Positions 42,536-53,114 of a stretch of DNA of 64,000 nt are shown here, one piece after another (the first letter of the stretch is position 1; each line of letters begins with the position of its first letter). Source of the DNA: Poriferisocius sp965200775 (GTDB lineage: Bacteria > Actinomycetota > Acidimicrobiia > Acidimicrobiales > Bin134); NCBI GenBank assembly GCA_965200775.1, contig OZ241383.1:1-64000 (forward strand), written 5' to 3'. The notes under the pieces are model-generated. The model was not told where the DNA came from. It ran no database searches and saw only the letters and a program-made list of their open reading frames with translations. The position numbers and the translations under genes were made by a program.

Positions 42536-43378
42536 GTGATCGTGGAGCTTGGGCCCCACCGCTATGACGTGACCACCCGGGCTCTGGTTATGGGCATTTT
42601 GAACCGCACCCCCGATTCGTTCTACGACGCTGGGCAGTACTGGGACTTCGACGCCTTCCTGGCCAAGGCCGAGAGGCTGGTGGCCGAGGGGGCCGACTTC
42701 CTGGATGTGGGAGGGGTGAAGGCCGGTCCCGGCCCGGAGGTGGACGAAGCCGAGGAGATGGACCGGGTGGTGCCCGCTATCGAGGAGCTGCGCCGACGTT
42801 TCGATCTTCCCATCTCGGTGGACACCTGGCGGGCTTCGGTAGCTCGGGAAAGCTACGCCGCCGGTGCGGTGGTGGGAAACGACATCAGCGGTTTCGCCGA
42901 CCCCGACTACTTGGCTGCAGCTACCGAGGCCGGAGCTTCGGTGGTGGCTTGCCATGTGCGGCTGGCCCCCCGTGTGGCCGACCCCGAGCCGACCTACGAC
43001 GACCTCATAGGGGAGGTGGGCCGGTTCCTTTCTGAGCGGGCCCGGTGGGCGGTCGAGGCCGGGATTCCCGCTAACCGGATCATGCTCGACGCCGGCCACG
43101 ATCTGGGCAAGACACCCCAAATGTCGGCCGAGCTTTTGCGCCGGGGCGACGAGCTGGCCAAGTTGGGCTACCCGATCTTCCTGTCGGTGTCCAACAAGGG
43201 CTTTCTGGGGGAGCTGACCGGCACCGAGGTCGGTGATCGGCGGGAAGCGACGCTGGCTGCCCACGCCCTGGGGATCGGGCTGGGCTGTCGCATTCTCCGG
43301 GCCCACGACGTGGCCGGTACTCGCCGTGTGGCCGACTTCATGAGTGCCATTCTTCAAAACGACCGAGACCGCCGATGA
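42536..43378 (+). CDS. Dihydropteroate synthase-like protein, FolP2 type
   Basis: A 280-residue TIM barrel of the DHPS family. The conserved blocks differ from true FolP in the same way as mycobacterial FolP2: MGILNRTPDSFYD (Arg in place of Val in NVTPDS) and DFLDVGGVKAGPG (where FolP has DVGGESTRPG). FolP2 has been reported to lack DHPS activity, and in mycobacteria it lies next to a glucosyl-3-phosphoglycerate synthase gene. So a folate role should not be assumed. GTG 42536 is chosen; GTG 42542 is possible. The next gene is holA, 31 bp away. Confidence 0.85.
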   Translation: MIVELGPHRYDVTTRALVMGILNRTPDSFYDAGQYWDFDAFLAKAERLVAEGADFLDVGGVKAGPGPEVDEAEEMDRVVPAIEELRRRFDLPISVDTWRASVARESYAAGAVVGNDISGFADPDYLAAATEAGASVVACHVRLAPRVADPEPTYDDLIGEVGRFLSERARWAVEAGIPANRIMLDAGHDLGKTPQMSAELLRRGDELAKLGYPIFLSVSNKGFLGELTGTEVGDRREATLAAHALGIGLGCRILRAHDVAGTRRVADFMSAILQNDRDRR

Positions 43379-43409
43379 GCGTGGCGCTGTTCCAGGGTGG
43401 GGAGCGTCG

Positions 43410-44423
43410 ATGAGCGCCACCGTGGTGCTTCTTCACGGCGGTGACGAGGTTCTACTGGCCAACGCGGTGCGAGACCGGGTGGCCGAGCTGGTGGGCGACG
43501 GCGACCGAACCCTGATGGTGGCTGAACTGGCCGAGGCCGCCTACCTGGAGGGGGAGGAGTACGAGATCGCCCCGCTGGTGGATGCCGCCCAAACCCCACC
43601 GTTCCTCACGGCGCGGCGGGTGGTGGTGGGTCGGGAGCTGGGCAGGTTCTCCACCGCCGACTCCCTCGGTCCCCTGCTCGGTTACCTGGAGAACCCACTG
43701 GACACCACCGATCTGGTGCTGGTTTGGGAGAAGGGGCCGGCTTTGCAACGGCTGGGGGCAGTGCCCAAGCGATTGTCGGATGCAGTGACCTCGGTGGGCG
43801 GTGAGGTGATCGCCACCGGGGTCCCCCGGGGGCGTGATGGTACAGCGCAGTGGATGGACGGGCAGATCGCCGCCGCGGGTTTGCGGCTGCGGCCTGGGGC
43901 CAAGCGGCTGCTGGCCGACCGGCTCGGGGAGGACATGAGCCGCCTCCCCGCGGTGCTCAATACCCTGGCCTCGGCCTACGGCTCGGATCAGCCGCTGGAA
44001 GCTGACGACGTGGCCCCGTTCATTGGCGAGGCCGGTTCGGTGCCCCCATGGGAGCTCACCGATGCGGTGGCATCGGGCAACATCGCCGACGCTTTGGAGA
44101 AGCTGCACCGGATGGTCCGGGCGGGGGGGCGAAACGAGATGCAGGTGCTGGCCACGCTCTACAACCACCATGTCCGGTTGCTGCGTCTCGACGGAGCCGA
44201 CGCCACTGACGAGAAGCAAGCCGCCGAGCTTCTGGGTATCAAGGGTTCCACCTTCCCGGCTCGCAAGGCTCTGACCCAAACCCGCAAGCTGGGTTCCACA
44301 AAGGTCGCCCGGTCGATTGAGTTGCTGGCCCAGGCCGATCTGGATCTGCGAGGCGCCACCGCCATACCCCCCGAAGCGGTGCTGGAAGTGCTGGTGGCCC
44401 GCCTCACCCAACTCAACCGATAA
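43410..44423 (+). CDS. holA: DNA polymerase III subunit delta
   Basis: A 337-residue clamp-loader subunit that opens the beta clamp. The N-terminal AAA-like fold starts VVLLHGGDEVLLANAVRD without a functional P-loop, as expected for delta, and the C-terminal collar domain includes RAGGRNEMQVLATLYNHHVRLLRL. ATG 43410 follows GGTGGGGAG. The comEA-comEC-folP2-like-holA order partly matches the common comEA-comEC-holA arrangement. Confidence 0.9.
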   Translation: MSATVVLLHGGDEVLLANAVRDRVAELVGDGDRTLMVAELAEAAYLEGEEYEIAPLVDAAQTPPFLTARRVVVGRELGRFSTADSLGPLLGYLENPLDTTDLVLVWEKGPALQRLGAVPKRLSDAVTSVGGEVIATGVPRGRDGTAQWMDGQIAAAGLRLRPGAKRLLADRLGEDMSRLPAVLNTLASAYGSDQPLEADDVAPFIGEAGSVPPWELTDAVASGNIADALEKLHRMVRAGGRNEMQVLATLYNHHVRLLRLDGADATDEKQAAELLGIKGSTFPARKALTQTRKLGSTKVARSIELLAQADLDLRGATAIPPEAVLEVLVARLTQLNR

Positions 44424-44440
44424 CCACCGACGCGCTGTGG

Positions 44441-44491
44441 CTCTGATCACTCAGCAGCCCGACGGCACCTACCAACTCAACCCCCCATAGA
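44441..44491 (+). pseudogene. 3' remnant of a 13E12/DUF222-HNH gene
   Basis: Sixteen codons plus TAG, reading ALITQQPDGTYQLNPP, which is the typical C-terminal tail of actinobacterial 13E12-family HNH proteins. The last 26 bases (44466-44491) are identical to the end of the broken HNH gene at 47741-47766. Nothing of the rest of the gene remains here, as holA ends 18 bp upstream. It marks the left edge of the decayed island. Confidence 0.7.
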
Positions 44492-44636
44492 AACGTCAGA
44501 GCATGACAATGAGTTCCCCACTATTCGGGGAGCAGAGGGTGCGGTATTGGGAGGCGATGAACTCTGTGGTGACCGTGTGGCCTCGTTGCCCCTGAGCATC
44601 TCGAGCGGAGGTGTCGAAGAAGCCTGGGGTAGTTAG

Positions 44637-45129
44637 CTAGCTGGGGAGTTCGGCGAGGGTGGTCATCTCGGCACCGGTGCGGGTGATGATCTTGACCGCC
44701 ACGTGGTTGCCGGGTTGGGGTGGGGGGAAGGGTTGAGAGGTCAGGCCGCACAGGGCGTCCTCAGCGGCCTTGTCGAGGTCTTTCCCCAACGTGTTGAGCA
44801 GGTTCTTGATTTCGGAGTTGCTCGATCATGGTGAGTGGGTTCACCTTTTCCCTGGTGTAGAGCGGCACCCCGGCGAAGGTGTGGGCGCCGTCAACGGCAG
44901 ACGTCCGCCCCTGTCGCTCCCAGGCCAGCCGGGGTTGGGGTTCCCGGCTCCGGTCGGTGGAGGCTTCTTCCACGGCCACGGTGTCGTCTCGTGGTTCCAA
45001 TATGAACTCCTGGGGTTTGCGTTGCTCGTCGGGCATCAGCCCTGCCATCTCGGCAGTGGGCTGGTTGACACGGGAGGCTTGGTCGTAGTGGTACGAACTC
45101 GGTGGGCGCTTGGACTTCTTGGCGGCCAC
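44637..45129 (-). pseudogene. DNA methyltransferase gene with the catalytic core deleted
   Basis: The N-terminal 110 residues (from MAAKKSKRPPSSYHYDQ to VPLYTREKVNPLTMIEQL) match the start of adenine methylases that accompany type III-like restriction enzymes. A second frame then encodes the matching C-terminal tail (KNLLNTLGKDLDKAAEDAL to HVAVKIITRTGAEM, stop at 44637). The whole middle, including the FxGxG and DPPY motifs, is missing and the junction near 44820 also shifts the frame. The gene cannot make an active methylase. It lies five bases after the restriction gene on the same strand. Confidence 0.75.
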
Positions 45130-45134
45130 GGTGC

Positions 45135-46250
45135 CTATCTGCCTTCCTGGGCGGCGGTGATCGCCTGACCAAGCTGGTGTCGCACCGAGCTGGGATCGTC
45201 GATGACCCCGTAGCTCCAGCGCCGCAGGGTGTCGGGCAGTTCAGTGGTTCCCGCCAGGCAGGGGATCCAGTGCTCCTGCGTCCACTTCCGAGCTTGGTCT
45301 GCCTTGTCGTCCCACGCCCCCTTGCATTCGATCACCAGGTTCACCGGCGTCCGGTCGCCATCCAGCACGCCGGCCAACACTCGACGCACTGCGGCTTCCC
45401 ACGACTCGATGTCTTCCCGGTTGCCCTTGCCCAGCAGCTTGCGAGCCGAACTGTCCTCGATCAACTCTCTTTGGGTAAAGGCCTGGAAGTTGACCACCTT
45501 CACCTTCGCCCGGTTCAACAACTCGCGCAGGTCGTGAGGGACGAGGCCCATCTCGTCGTACACGTTGTCGGAGGCCGACGGGTGCAGCACGCCCAGGCGC
45601 TCTCGCACGGTATGGCCGGGAGCGAACACCACGAACCGGTCGGTGTGCATCACGTTGCGTGTACGGGTGGAACGGGCCGCGTTCAGGGTCTGCCAGGCGA
45701 TAGCCATGCCCATAACCGTGGTCTTGCCAGTGCCGGTGGCCATCTTGGAACACAGCCTCACGATCCCGTCGTTGTGGTGGCGAGCGGCTTCTTGCAACTC
45801 CCGACGGGCTGTGGTCTGTCTGGTGGCCACCTCTCGCAACCAGATCAGAGTTTCGATGGCCTCAACCTGGGCGAAGAACGGTCGTAACTTCATGGCCGGC
45901 GGATCGGTCCAGTGATGCAACAGCCGGAGCGTGGTGGCGGTGACCCCGCGATACCCGTCGGCCCGCCAATTGCCGACATCTTGGCGGATTTTCTTGACCA
46001 GCTCGTTGGTCTTGCGATCCTGAAGGGTGAGGGCCTGCTGCTTGCCTGCCTTATGGTCTCGGGTAACACCGATGCGCATCGGGTCCCGTCGCCCTTCCTT
46101 CGGAGGCTCGTTTCGCTTGGCTTGGCCGGTGTTGTCTAGCTCCCAGTGCAGGTGGGGAGGGTCATAGGGAGAGCACAGGACCGGGTCACGGGCCGGATCG
46201 AACTGAGAGTAAGGGGTGCTGCCCCCCCCCCCCCCCCCGAGTGCAGCCAT
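45135..46250 (-). pseudogene. Type III-like restriction helicase gene with in-frame central deletion
   Basis: The 371-residue frame joins two ends of a much larger enzyme (usually near 1000 residues). The N-terminal part keeps the family start (RKTNELVKKIRQDVGNWRAD) and Walker A (KMATGTGKT, 169-177), up to WEAAVRRVLAG (293). In relatives the DEAH box follows directly; here it is replaced by the C-terminal nuclease-like block DRTPVNLVIECKGAWDD (300-316) and HWIPCLAG. So helicase motifs II-VI are lost while the frame is open. ATG 46250 follows GGAGGGGAAA, and codons 5-10 are made by a run of 17 G (coding strand). A short truncated function is possible but unlikely. Confidence 0.75.
46222..46238. 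repeat. 17-base homopolymer C tract inside the restriction gene start
   Basis: Seventeen consecutive C on the plus strand, which are G on the coding strand, directly after the fourth codon of the restriction gene. Tracts of this length are prone to slippage, and loss or gain of one base would switch the frame off. It is the longest homopolymer I notice in the window. An assembly or sequencing length error is also possible. Confidence 0.9.
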
Positions 46251-46526
46251 TTTCCCCTCCAGATGCTTGACCTGGCCTGAGCGCTTAACGGCCGAAAAAT
46301 TCAGCCTCAAACCAGGTGCTCATACGGCCCGTGTCCAAAACGCTAGTCGTCGTCTTCTTCGATTGCCAGACCGTCTACCACTCCGCGAAGGAGCTGTTCG
46401 GAGGGCCAGGGAGGGCCAATGTGCTTTTTTCGGTGGCCGGTTACCTGGTTGTTCCAGACATTGAGATAAAGGCTGAAAGTTTTGGATATGTTCTAGTATT
46501 TCTCTGGTCTGTCCAGCCTTTTTCGG

Positions 46527-46554
46527 TTGATATTGTCATTGTGGTCGGTAGACT
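46527..46554 (+). promoter_or_regulatory. Promoter giving a near-leaderless HNH transcript
   Basis: TTGATA (46527) and TAGACT (46549) are separated by 16 bp, a good match to a housekeeping actinobacterial promoter. The HNH gene ATG (46562) is only seven bases after the -10 element, so the transcript would have little or no leader. The rest of the 311-bp gap between the restriction and HNH genes (46251-46561) is AT-richer than average and shows no supportable gene. Confidence 0.5.
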
Positions 46555-46561
46555 ACATGGC

Positions 46562-47766
46562 ATGGATTTAGGGCTCCTCACCAGGGACAACACCGAACCT
46601 CAGACTGCTGAGCAGCTTGGCGCTGCGTCGGCGGATGTCGGGTTGGGCGGGCTGGTTGATGTTGATCCGATGGAGTTGGATTCAGCAGAGGTAGCGAAGC
46701 TGATCTTGCAAGTCGACTCGACTCGTCGAAAGCTCGACGGTTTGCTCACCGTGTTGTTGGGCCGGTTCGGTGACCTCGAAGGCGAAGACGCCGTTGTGGA
46801 GTTGTGCCGGCAGTTTGGTGTGGGCCGTCACAAGGCCCGCCGTCAAGCCAAAACCGCGTCAATCCTCAAAGACCTGCCCTACACGCTGGAGGCTTCAAAG
46901 GACGGGTGGATCACCATCGACCACGCCCAAGTAGTCGGCGAATCCCACCAAAGAGCCCCTATGGACGAAGACCAAGAACTTGAGCTCATCGGTTTGGCGA
47001 TCACAGAGGACTTGGACCTGTTCAAAAAAACCGTCGCCCGCCTCGAAGAACAACGAGCCACAGCTGATGGTCTCAGCCGCCACGAACAACAACGCCGGCG
47101 TCGCCGGGCATCAGTGCTCGACGGCGACAACGACATGATCGTGCTACACGCGGAGCTGGACCGTGTCGCCGGGGAGCGAGTCAAAACCGCCCTCGACGAC
47201 TTGGGCGATCGCATGTTCCGAGAAGACACCAAAACCAGAAACGACCGCACCCACCACCAACGCACCGCCGACGCCCTCGTAACGTTGATCACCCAAAAAC
47301 CCGCCAAACCCGGAAAGTCTGAACCTGCCAGCAGCGAGCCCGTAGCGCAGGCGACCACGCTGATCGTCACCGCCCACTACGACGCCATCACCAACCGACC
47401 CCAAACGCAGGACTGATCGACGGCACCCCCATCGACACCAACACCCTGCAGCGCATCGCCAGTGACGCCGCAGCGCTACCCACCATCTTCGACACCGACG
47501 ACCAACCCCTCTACCTCAGCACCAAACAAAGAACAGCCACCCAAGCCCAAAAACTCGCCTTATACGCCCAAGACAAACACTGCACCGGCTGCGGACACAA
47601 AGCCACCACCTGCCACACCCACCACAACCAATAGTGAGAACACAGCGAACCCACCGACATCACAAACCTCGCACTCCTGTGCCCCACCTGCCACAACAAA
47701 ACCCACAAACACAACCACACCACCACACGGCACCCCAACAGCACCTACCAACTCAACCCCCCATAG
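46562..47766 (+). pseudogene. 13E12/DUF222 HNH endonuclease gene, frameshifted and interrupted
   Basis: The first frame (46562-47416) encodes the DUF222 helical region (LDSAEVAKLILQVDSTRRKL to RTADALVTLI). At about 47400 the sense continues in another frame (LIDGTPIDTNTLQRIASDAA), leading to the HNH zinc site CTGCGHKATTCHTHHNQ. There a TAG replaces the usual Trp codon, and the remaining HNH residues (EHSEPTDITNLALLCPTCHN) and the tail TYQLNPP follow in the same frame to 47766. So at least one frameshift and one nonsense change are present. Intact relatives are common in actinobacteria and serve as prophage integration sites in mycobacteria (REP13E12). Confidence 0.8.
47741..47766 (+). repeat. 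26-bp direct repeat shared with 44466-44491
   Basis: The 26 bases ending in the HNH stop codon (GCACCTACCAACTCAACCCC onward) are identical at 44466-44491. The two copies bracket the decayed restriction-modification genes. This could be an attachment-site duplication or two paralogous 3' ends conserved by codon identity. Confidence 0.85.
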
Positions 47767-47919
47767 CCAGCAAACCACGCCCCGCCCGGCCTGACCAGCC
47801 CGGGAAGTCCTTGCCGCCCATCTAGTTCAACCCAACCAGCTAGAGATGCACCCCGTCGGCAGTGGGCAGGGCCGTGACGATTGGGGGCTGTGGGGGATGC
47901 CTCGCTCTATGCTCCCCCG

Positions 47920-48726
47920 ATGCCCGACACACCATTACGGCAATCCACTAGTTCTTTGGCTCGATGGGAGGCGCTCGCCGACCTACCCATGCTGATACTG
48001 GCTTTGGCGACCCTCCCCTTGCTGGTGCTCGAAAACTACGTGCGAGCAGTTGAGGTGATGGCCGAACCGTTGAACTGGGCCATCTCGGGCGTGTTTGCCG
48101 CTGACTTGGCGGTGAGGCTGGTGCTGCACGGTCCCGGCCGTGCCCGGTTCGCGTTGAGCCGGTGGTACGACTTCGTCATCGTCATCCTGACCTTGATACC
48201 GGTGCTGATGCCGCTGCGTGCCTTGAGGTCTGCTCGGTTGCTGAAGCTGCTCAAAGCGGTTCGGATTCTCGCAGTGGGGTTTCGTGCCTACAACTCTGCG
48301 AAGCAGACTTGGGGTGGCCTGTCCGGTCGGTTCGCCATCATCACAGCGGCGATTTTGGTTGCCTTCTCGGCGGCCACGGTGTGGCTGTTCGAGAGCAACG
48401 GCGAAGGAGAAATCGATTCCTACGGTCAGACCGTATGGTGGACGTTCGTAACCATGACCACCGTCGGGTACGGCGACGTGTCACCCGTTACCAGCGGGGG
48501 GAGGGTCTCTGCCGTTGTGCTGATGGTCGCTGGGATCACAGTTTTCGGGATCATCACCGCCAACCTCGCTGCCCATTTCTCATCGGCCAAGGACGAACCG
48601 GAAAACGAGAAGCAAGTCGAGCAACTCGTTGAACGGGTTGGTGAACTCACCGCCGCGGTCGAACGGCTGACCGCGCAGATCGAGGAGGGAGGGGCGAGAG
48701 GACCCGAGGGGGTTGGAGGGAGCTGA
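47920..48726 (+). CDS. Voltage-gated-type potassium channel subunit
   Basis: A 268-residue six-helix channel protein. S4 carries regularly spaced arginines (LRALRSARLLKLLKAVRIL), the pore helix and selectivity filter is TMTTVGYGD (filter 181-186), and S6 follows. The C-terminal 45 residues form a Glu/Gln-rich coiled coil (VEQLVERVGELTAAVERL) likely to hold the tetramer together, as in KvAP- or KvLm-like channels. ATG 47920 is chosen over an upstream TTG. It stands alone after the island. Confidence 0.92.
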   Translation: MPDTPLRQSTSSLARWEALADLPMLILALATLPLLVLENYVRAVEVMAEPLNWAISGVFAADLAVRLVLHGPGRARFALSRWYDFVIVILTLIPVLMPLRALRSARLLKLLKAVRILAVGFRAYNSAKQTWGGLSGRFAIITAAILVAFSAATVWLFESNGEGEIDSYGQTVWWTFVTMTTVGYGDVSPVTSGGRVSAVVLMVAGITVFGIITANLAAHFSSAKDEPENEKQVEQLVERVGELTAAVERLTAQIEEGGARGPEGVGGS

Positions 48727-48734
48727 CGCGCTGG

Positions 48735-49004
48735 TCAGTCGGCTTGTAGCTGGGCGATGCGCTTCATCAGGCGGGACTTGCGCCGGGCTGCGGTGTTGGG
48801 GTGCAGCACGCCCTTGGCGGCAGCCTTGTCGATGCGCTTGACGGCCATACGGGCCGCCTCGGCGGTCTCCTCGGCATCGCCCTGCTCGGCCGCGGCCACG
48901 GCGTTGCGGGTGCGGGTGTTCATCTCCGAACGCACCGCCCGGTTCCGCTGGCGGCGCTTCTCGTTCTGACGATTGCGCTTTATCTGGCTCTTGATGTTTG
49001 CCAC
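48735..49004 (-). CDS. rpsT: 30S ribosomal protein S20
   Basis: An 89-residue, strongly basic protein that binds 16S rRNA. The N-terminus ANIKSQIKRNRQNEKRRQRN and the helical C-terminus with KGVLHPNTAARRKSRL are diagnostic. GTG 49004 is the start. It is divergent from lepA, an arrangement seen widely in actinobacteria. Confidence 0.96.
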   Translation of the reverse strand: MANIKSQIKRNRQNEKRRQRNRAVRSEMNTRTRNAVAAAEQGDAEETAEAARMAVKRIDKAAAKGVLHPNTAARRKSRLMKRIAQLQAD

Positions 49005-49091
49005 AGGAGGGAAACTCTACCGCCCATCGACCCCGTCAACCACATGGGAACCCGGTGAAAAAGAGCGGTAGCGTTCCTGTGCCCCTTTCCT

Positions 49092-50876
<1,785 letters not shown>

Positions 50877-50910
50877 GGCTTCGGGCCGGGCCGGTAATAT
50901 CCGATACCTG

Positions 50911-51924
50911 ATGAGCTACGCCGGTGAGACGCTCTCGGCCCGAAAGGCCGCGGTGCTTCGGGCCGTGGTGGAGGGGTACATCTCCACCACCCAGCCCGTG
51001 GGTTCCACCCATGTGTCCGAGATTGCGGGGCTCGGGGTTTCCTCCGCCACCGTGCGCAACGAGATGCTGGCCCTGGAGCAGGCTGGATACCTGCAGCAGC
51101 CCCACACCAGCGCTGGCCGCATCCCCACCGAGAAGGGGTACCGACACTTCGTGGACTCCCTTCCCGACGGGTCCGGCACTCTGAGCCACAACGAGCGGCA
51201 GCAGGTCAGGGACTTCTTCGAGACCACCCGCAGCGAACTCGAGCAGATGCTGGCCGACACCAGCGCGCTGCTGGCCGACCTCACCGCGTACGCCGCCTTG
51301 GTGGTGGCCCCCCAGCACTCCACCGCCACCATCAGGTCGGTCAACCTGGTGGACCTGTCCGAACATCTCCTGCTGGCCCTGGTGGTGTACGAGAACGGCT
51401 CGGTGGACAAGCGCACCATAGAGATCGACCAGCCCACCGACGCGGTGGAACTGGCCCGTACCGCCACCCAGCTCACCGAACTGCTGGCCGGACTCCCGGC
51501 CACCGTTCTGAGCGAGCGAGCCGGCGCGGCCGGCATGAGCCCGCTGTCCATCCGGGTGTTGAACGGCCTGGCCGATGTGAGCGACGCCGAGGAGCAGCTC
51601 TACGTGGGCGGGGCGGCCAGCGTGGCCGGCCTGTTCGACGCCACCGAGACCGTGCGGTCGGTGCTGGGAATACTGGAGAAGCAGTTGGTTGTTGTGTCGT
51701 TGGTGCGAGATGTTCTGGACCGGGGCCTCACCGTGGCCATCGGCTCGGAAACCGGGGTGGCCCCTCTGGCCGAGTGCTCGCTGATCGTGGCTCCCTACCA
51801 GGTGGCCGGCGAGCCGGTGGGGTCCATCGGAGTGCTTGGCCCGACCCGCATGAACTACTCCCAGGCCCTGGCCGCTGTGGCGGTGGTCAGTCAGAACCTG
51901 GGCGACCGGTTGTCGTCCCCGTAG
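50911..51924 (+). CDS. hrcA: Heat-inducible transcription repressor HrcA
   Basis: A 337-residue repressor with an N-terminal winged helix (RKAAVLRAVVEGYISTTQPV, then SSATVRNEMLALEQAGYLQQ) and the typical HTSAGRIPTEKGYRHFVD. The C-terminal GAF-like domain ends VIGPTRMNYSQ-style (here LGPTRMNYSQALAAV). HrcA normally binds CIRCE elements at groE and dnaK. I find no CIRCE in the gap before hrcA itself, so self-repression through CIRCE is not supported here. ATG 50911 is used. Confidence 0.95.
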   Translation: MSYAGETLSARKAAVLRAVVEGYISTTQPVGSTHVSEIAGLGVSSATVRNEMLALEQAGYLQQPHTSAGRIPTEKGYRHFVDSLPDGSGTLSHNERQQVRDFFETTRSELEQMLADTSALLADLTAYAALVVAPQHSTATIRSVNLVDLSEHLLLALVVYENGSVDKRTIEIDQPTDAVELARTATQLTELLAGLPATVLSERAGAAGMSPLSIRVLNGLADVSDAEEQLYVGGAASVAGLFDATETVRSVLGILEKQLVVVSLVRDVLDRGLTVAIGSETGVAPLAECSLIVAPYQVAGEPVGSIGVLGPTRMNYSQALAAVAVVSQNLGDRLSSP

Positions 51925-51927
51925 CCC

Positions 51928-53040
51928 ATGGCCGCCGACTTCTACGAGCTACTTGGCGTGGGCCGGGACGCCACCGAGGACGATCTGAAAAAGGCGTTCC
52001 GCAGGCTGGCCCGCCAGTACCACCCCGACGCCAACCCCGACGATGCCGAAGCCGAAGCCCGGTTCAAGGAGATCGCCCTGGCCTACGAGACGCTGAGCGA
52101 CCCCCAGAAGCGGGCGCACTACGACCGCTTCGGTACCGCTCCCGGCACGGGGAGCGGCGGGGACCCGTTCTCGGGCATGAACCTCGGCGACATCTTTGAC
52201 GCCTTTTTCGGGGGCAGCCCGTTCGGCGGGACCACCACCGGTCGGTCCCGGACCGGCCCCCAGCGAGGTCCCGACCTGGAGACCGTACTTACGCTCGACT
52301 TCGAGGAAGCGGTGCTTGGCACCGATGCCGAGGTCACCGTGCGTACCGCCTCGGTGTGCGAGATCTGCGATGGGCGGGGCGCGGCCGAGGGAGCCCAGCC
52401 GATCACCTGCGGCACCTGCAATGGCGTGGGTGAGGTGCAGCGGGTGCGCCAGTCGATTCTGGGCCAGATGGTCACCCGAACGGTGTGCGAAACCTGCTCG
52501 GGACAGGGTGACCTCATCGCCGACCCTTGTCGTGAGTGCCGGGGCGAAGGCCGGGTGGTTGGCGACCGGGACTACACCGTCACCGTTCCCAGCGGGGTGG
52601 ACCAGGGATCAACCTTGCGGATCGCCCGCCGGGGAGCAGCCGGGCCCCGGGGCGGTCCCCCCGGAGACCTGTTCGTCCACATCGAGGTGAGGCCGCATCC
52701 CCGATTCGACCGGGACGGTGACAACCTGGTGGAGCGGCTCCACCTGACCATGACCCAGGCGGCTCTCGGGGCGGACATCAAGTACGAGACGCTCGACAAC
52801 GTGGAAGACCTGAACATCCCGGCCGGCACCCAAACCGGGCAGGTGTTCCGCATCAAGGGCCGGGGGGTGCCCCGGTTGGAGAGCCGGGGGCGGGGCGACC
52901 TGCTGGTACAGGCCGTGGTGGACACCCCCACCGGGTTGAGCGACGAGGAGATCGACCTGATCCATCGGCTGGCCCAGCTTCGAGGCGAGGAGGTGGCGCC
53001 GACCACGAGGAAGCGACGCCGCCAGGCCCGGCAACGCTGA
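51928..53040 (+). CDS. dnaJ: Chaperone DnaJ
   Basis: A 370-residue type I J-protein. The J domain has the HPD motif (QYHPDANPDD, about 33-42), followed by a Gly/Phe-rich region with FGGSPFGG. Four zinc-finger repeats are complete: CEICDGRG, CGTCNGVG, CETCSGQG, CRECRGEG. The C-terminal substrate domains follow. It starts three bases after hrcA. The hrcA-dnaJ-rsmE order is common in actinobacteria and the gene corresponds to the dnaJ2-like copy rather than the dnaK-operon copy. Confidence 0.96.
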   Translation: MAADFYELLGVGRDATEDDLKKAFRRLARQYHPDANPDDAEAEARFKEIALAYETLSDPQKRAHYDRFGTAPGTGSGGDPFSGMNLGDIFDAFFGGSPFGGTTTGRSRTGPQRGPDLETVLTLDFEEAVLGTDAEVTVRTASVCEICDGRGAAEGAQPITCGTCNGVGEVQRVRQSILGQMVTRTVCETCSGQGDLIADPCRECRGEGRVVGDRDYTVTVPSGVDQGSTLRIARRGAAGPRGGPPGDLFVHIEVRPHPRFDRDGDNLVERLHLTMTQAALGADIKYETLDNVEDLNIPAGTQTGQVFRIKGRGVPRLESRGRGDLLVQAVVDTPTGLSDEEIDLIHRLAQLRGEEVAPTTRKRRRQARQR

Positions 53041-53114
53041 CTGTTGTTCGGGGCGGAGGCATCGGTGGCGGCCAGGCAGTCGATTAAGCGGTCGGCCAAG
53101 CTACCGGGCAGGCA

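Noticed and set aside
50877..50910. CIRCE operator before hrcA
   Set aside because: No copy of TTAGCACTC with its inverted partner was found in this gap or just upstream.
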